This document shows, piece by piece, positions 61,697-64,000 of a DNA stretch of 64,000 nucleotides. The notes beneath the pieces are model-generated. The model saw only the letters and a program-made list of their open reading frames with translations. It was not told the DNA's origin and searched no databases. How positions within the stretch are numbered: position 1 is the first letter of the stretch; every line of letters starts with the position of its first letter. Source of the DNA: Micromonospora chokoriensis (GTDB lineage Bacteria; Actinomycetota; Actinomycetes; Mycobacteriales; Micromonosporaceae); NCBI RefSeq assembly GCF_000718555.1, contig NZ_JOAN01000008.1, positions 150,701 to 214,700 of the forward strand, in the 5' to 3' direction. The position numbers were made by a program, and so were the translations under genes.

Positions 61697-62638
61697 GTGT
61701 CCACCACCCGCACCGCGCCGCCGCGCGCCTCGGCCGCCCGCCACGCCGCCCGCAGCGGCCTGATCCAGATCACCGTCACCGGCGTGCTGTGGGGCACCAC
61801 TGGCGTGGCGGTACAACTCCTGCGCGACAGCACCGGGCTCAGCCCGGTGAGCATCGGCTTCCACCGCCTCGCGATCGCCGCGCTCATGCTGCTGGCGTGC
61901 ACCGCCGGCCGGCTCCGCACGATGCTGGCCGCCCTGCGCGCCGCACCCGTACCGCTGCTGCTCACCGGCGTCGGTCTCGGGCTCTACCAGGCGCTCTACT
62001 TCGCCGCAGTGGCCTGGGCCGGGGTCAGCGTGGCCACCGTGGTCAGCCTGGGCCTAGCCCCGGTGCTCGCCGCCACCTGGGAGTCGGCGCGCGCCCGCCG
62101 GCTCCCCGGCCCGCTGCGACTCGGCACGCTGGTCGCGGCGGTGGCCGGTCTCGCCCTGATCACCGGGGCCACGGCGGACCCCGGCGCGGCGACGCCCGCC
62201 CCGCTGCTCGGCCTGCTCGCGGCGGCCGGCTCCGGTCTCGGGTACGCGGTGACCACCCTGATCAGCCGACAGGTGTCGCAGCGCATCGCGCCGATGACGC
62301 TGACCACCATCTCCACAGCGGTCGGCGCGCTGACCCTGGCGCCGTTCGCCCTGGTCGCCGGGGTCAGCGTGCCGGTACGCCTCGACACCGTGGCACTGCT
62401 GCTGCACCTCGGCGTGGTCACCACCGCGGTCGCGTACGCGTTGTTCTACGCCGGGCTACGCACCACCGAGGGCAGCGTCGCGGCCGTGCTGACCCTGCTC
62501 GAACCGCTCACCGCCGCGGCGCTGGCGGTGGCGCTGCTGCACGAACCGCTCCCGCTGCCGGTGATCGTCGGCGGCGTTCTGCTGCTCACCGCCGTGGCCG
62601 CCACCTACCTCGCACCCGACCGGGCGGACACCACGTGA
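61697..62638 (+). CDS. EamA/DMT-superfamily transporter
   Basis: 313 residues, ten membrane helices in two EamA repeats (about 20-150 and 165-300). TGVLWGTTGVAVQLLRDSTGLSP opens repeat 1 and GLGYAVTTLISRQVSQRIAP repeat 2; TEGSVAAVLTLLEPLTAAALAVALLHEPL is the typical last pair. It probably exports a metabolite, amino acid or drug. Its Shine-Dalgarno is inside a possible attenuator stem. Confidence 0.9.
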   Translation: MSTTRTAPPRASAARHAARSGLIQITVTGVLWGTTGVAVQLLRDSTGLSPVSIGFHRLAIAALMLLACTAGRLRTMLAALRAAPVPLLLTGVGLGLYQALYFAAVAWAGVSVATVVSLGLAPVLAATWESARARRLPGPLRLGTLVAAVAGLALITGATADPGAATPAPLLGLLAAAGSGLGYAVTTLISRQVSQRIAPMTLTTISTAVGALTLAPFALVAGVSVPVRLDTVALLLHLGVVTTAVAYALFYAGLRTTEGSVAAVLTLLEPLTAAALAVALLHEPLPLPVIVGGVLLLTAVAATYLAPDRADTT

Positions 62639-62662
62639 ACCAGCCCGACCTACCATCGGTGG

Positions 62663-63118
62663 ATGCCCCAGCAGACCACCGAGATCCGCACGGCCTCCTT
62701 CGCCGACCTGAACGCCCGCACCTTCCACGACCTGCTCAAGCTGCGCATCGACGTGTTCGTGGTGGAGCAGAACTGCCCGTACCCGGAACTCGACGGGCGG
62801 GACGTGGAGCCGGGCACCCGGCATCTCTGGCTCACCGACGGCGGAGCGCCCTTGGCGTACCTGCGAATTCTGGCCGAACCGGACGGCGCCGCCCGGATCG
62901 GTCGGGTGGTGGCGGCCCCAACGGCGCGCGGCGGCGGACATGCCAGCCGACTGATGACCGCGGCACTGGAGGTGGTGGGCAACCGGCCCTGCCGGCTGGA
63001 GGCCCAGTCGCACCTGGTCGCGTTCTACGCCCGGCACGGCTTCGCGGTCAACGGCCCGGAGTACGTCGAGGACGGCATCCCACACACGCCGATGCGGCGC
63101 GGGGCCATTGACGTGTGA
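62663..63118 (+). CDS. ElaA-type GNAT acetyltransferase
   Basis: 151 residues. FHDLLKLRIDVFVVEQNCPYPELDGRDVEPGTRHLWL is the ElaA mark; RIGRVVAAPTARGGGHASRLMTAALE is the acetyl-CoA loop. Function of ElaA is not established. TACCAT (62651-62656) ends 6 nt before the ATG, another leaderless start, so it has its own promoter despite lying 24 bp behind the transporter gene. Confidence 0.9.
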   Translation: MPQQTTEIRTASFADLNARTFHDLLKLRIDVFVVEQNCPYPELDGRDVEPGTRHLWLTDGGAPLAYLRILAEPDGAARIGRVVAAPTARGGGHASRLMTAALEVVGNRPCRLEAQSHLVAFYARHGFAVNGPEYVEDGIPHTPMRRGAIDV

Positions 63119-63235
63119 CGATTCGACTGGCATGGTGCCGGTAGCGCCGTCGCGGGAGCCAGCGATCAGGCACGGGAGTGGGCAACTCCCGGCGAGCCGG
63201 GTGTCGACGTCCGACCTCATCCCCCCGGGGGCTCC

Positions 63236-64000
63236 ATGTCCACTCTCACTCGATCACGACGCGTGCTCTGGCTGTTCGCCCTCGCGGCGACCACCACGCT
63301 CCTGTTGACGACCGCACTGACCACCATGCTGACCAAGCCCGCCTCGGCGCACGGTTCGGTCGTCGACCCGGCCTCGCGCAACTACAGCTGCTGGCAGCGC
63401 TGGGGCGGCGACTTCCAGAACCCTCGGATGGCCACCGAGGACCCGATGTGCTGGCAGGCGTGGCAGGCCGACCCGGCCGCCATGTGGAACTGGAACGGCC
63501 TGTTCCGTGAGGGCGTGGGGGGCAACCACCAGGCCGCCGTCCCCGACGGCCAGTTGTGCAGCGGCGGGCGCACCCAGAGCCCTCGCTACAACGCGCTGGA
63601 CACCGTCGGCGCCTGGAAGACCACCTCGGTGTCGAACAGCTTCCGGCTGCGCTTCTTCGACCAGGCCAGTCACGGCGCCGACTACATCCGGGTGTACGTG
63701 ACCAAGCAGGGCTTCAACTCGGCCACCCAACCGCTCGGCTGGGGCAACCTGGAGTTGGCCGGCCAGATCGGCAACACCCCGGCCTCGCAGTGGAACCAGG
63801 ACACCGGTGGTGTCTCGATCCAGATCCCGGTCAGCGCGCCGGGACGCACCGGGCGGCACATCGTCTACACCGTCTGGCAGGCCAGTCACCTGGACCAGTC
63901 GTACTACCTGTGCAGCGACGTCGACTTCGGCGGTGGGACGACCACCCCGCCGACCACGCCCCCGCCGACGACCACGCCCCCGCCCACCACGCCCCCGCCC
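63236..64000 (+). CDS. AA10 lytic polysaccharide monooxygenase, 3' end cut by the window
   Basis: 255 codons visible. Signal peptide 1-38 (ASA), so His39 becomes the mature N-terminus and copper ligand; His146 in QASHGADYIRVYV is the likely second. The catalytic domain (to about 238, many Trp and Cys) resembles cellulose-active ScLPMO10C/CelS2. A Thr/Pro linker rich in TTPPPTT begins at about 241 and runs off the end, so a CBM2 may follow. The 117 bp upstream hold a 7-bp-arm hairpin (63173-63191) but no CelR-type site. ATG 63236 has only a weak ribosome site. Confidence 0.9.
   Translation, partial: MSTLTRSRRVLWLFALAATTTLLLTTALTTMLTKPASAHGSVVDPASRNYSCWQRWGGDFQNPRMATEDPMCWQAWQADPAAMWNWNGLFREGVGGNHQAAVPDGQLCSGGRTQSPRYNALDTVGAWKTTSVSNSFRLRFFDQASHGADYIRVYVTKQGFNSATQPLGWGNLELAGQIGNTPASQWNQDTGGVSIQIPVSAPGRTGRHIVYTVWQASHLDQSYYLCSDVDFGGGTTTPPTTPPPTTTPPPTTPPP

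Overview
This is high-GC actinobacterial DNA. Very GC-rich codon third positions, frequent GTG starts, BsaP next to BioB, a CebR/CelR-type cellulose regulon and an ECF-sigma/anti-sigma/lipoprotein trio all point to Micromonosporaceae, most likely a Micromonospora-like chromosome. That genus call is inference from gene content; there is no rRNA or tRNA here to fix it. No tRNA, rRNA, CRISPR array, transposase or prophage was seen.

Layout. 1-4.1 kb: 3' end of a secreted M36 metallopeptidase, a membrane-anchored surface protein, an ETF-beta-lysine-methyltransferase-like enzyme and a cytochrome P450. 4.2-9.1 kb: a secreted NodB-type deacetylase, then an ABC-2 exporter facing a two-component system; both ends share a 13-bp motif. 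9.1-13.1 kb: the biotin block (bioD, bioF and, divergently, bioB with bsaP). 13.2-26.6 kb: cellulose use, with a GH9 cellulase carrying a CelR-type operator, two ACT-domain proteins, an APH/acyl-CoA dehydrogenase pair, and the operon for a sugar-binding lipoprotein, two permeases, a GH1 beta-glucosidase and a LacI regulator. 26.6-28.1 kb: a pRiA4b ORF-3-like protein, a 39-residue Cys-rich protein and a RibD-like reductase. 28.2-34.7 kb: the centrepiece, a herA-sbcD-sbcC-nurA operon in the order of the archaeal HerA-Mre11-Rad50-NurA end-resection cluster. 34.7-44.3 kb: spermidine-synthase-like protein, SigL-like sigma factor and anti-sigma factor, lipoprotein, AlkA-type glycosylase, LigC-type ligase, S33 peptidase and small enzymes. 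44.4-52 kb: a four-gene FtsX/MacB-type ABC system. 52.2-59.9 kb: small regulators, an MBL/MarR pair, DUF222-HNH, a LigD-type polymerase and MsrB. 59.9-64 kb: two AA10 lytic polysaccharide monooxygenases flanking a glycan-binding protein, an EamA transporter with an attenuator-like leader, and a GNAT.

How the parts work together. GH9 cellulase, beta-glucosidase, cellobiose-type ABC importer, LacI regulator and the LPMOs make a plant-polymer degradation set; three near-perfect TGGGAGCGCTCCCA sites tie the cellulase and the importer to the regulator. HerA, SbcD, SbcC and NurA should act together on DNA ends, and HerA ends in an SSB-like DDDIPF tip. Many genes start 6-7 nt after a TANNNT hexamer with no Shine-Dalgarno, indicating widespread leaderless transcription. 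Two repeat classes recur: a ~46-bp element at three co-directional gene junctions, and long perfect dyads of which three of four lie between convergent genes.
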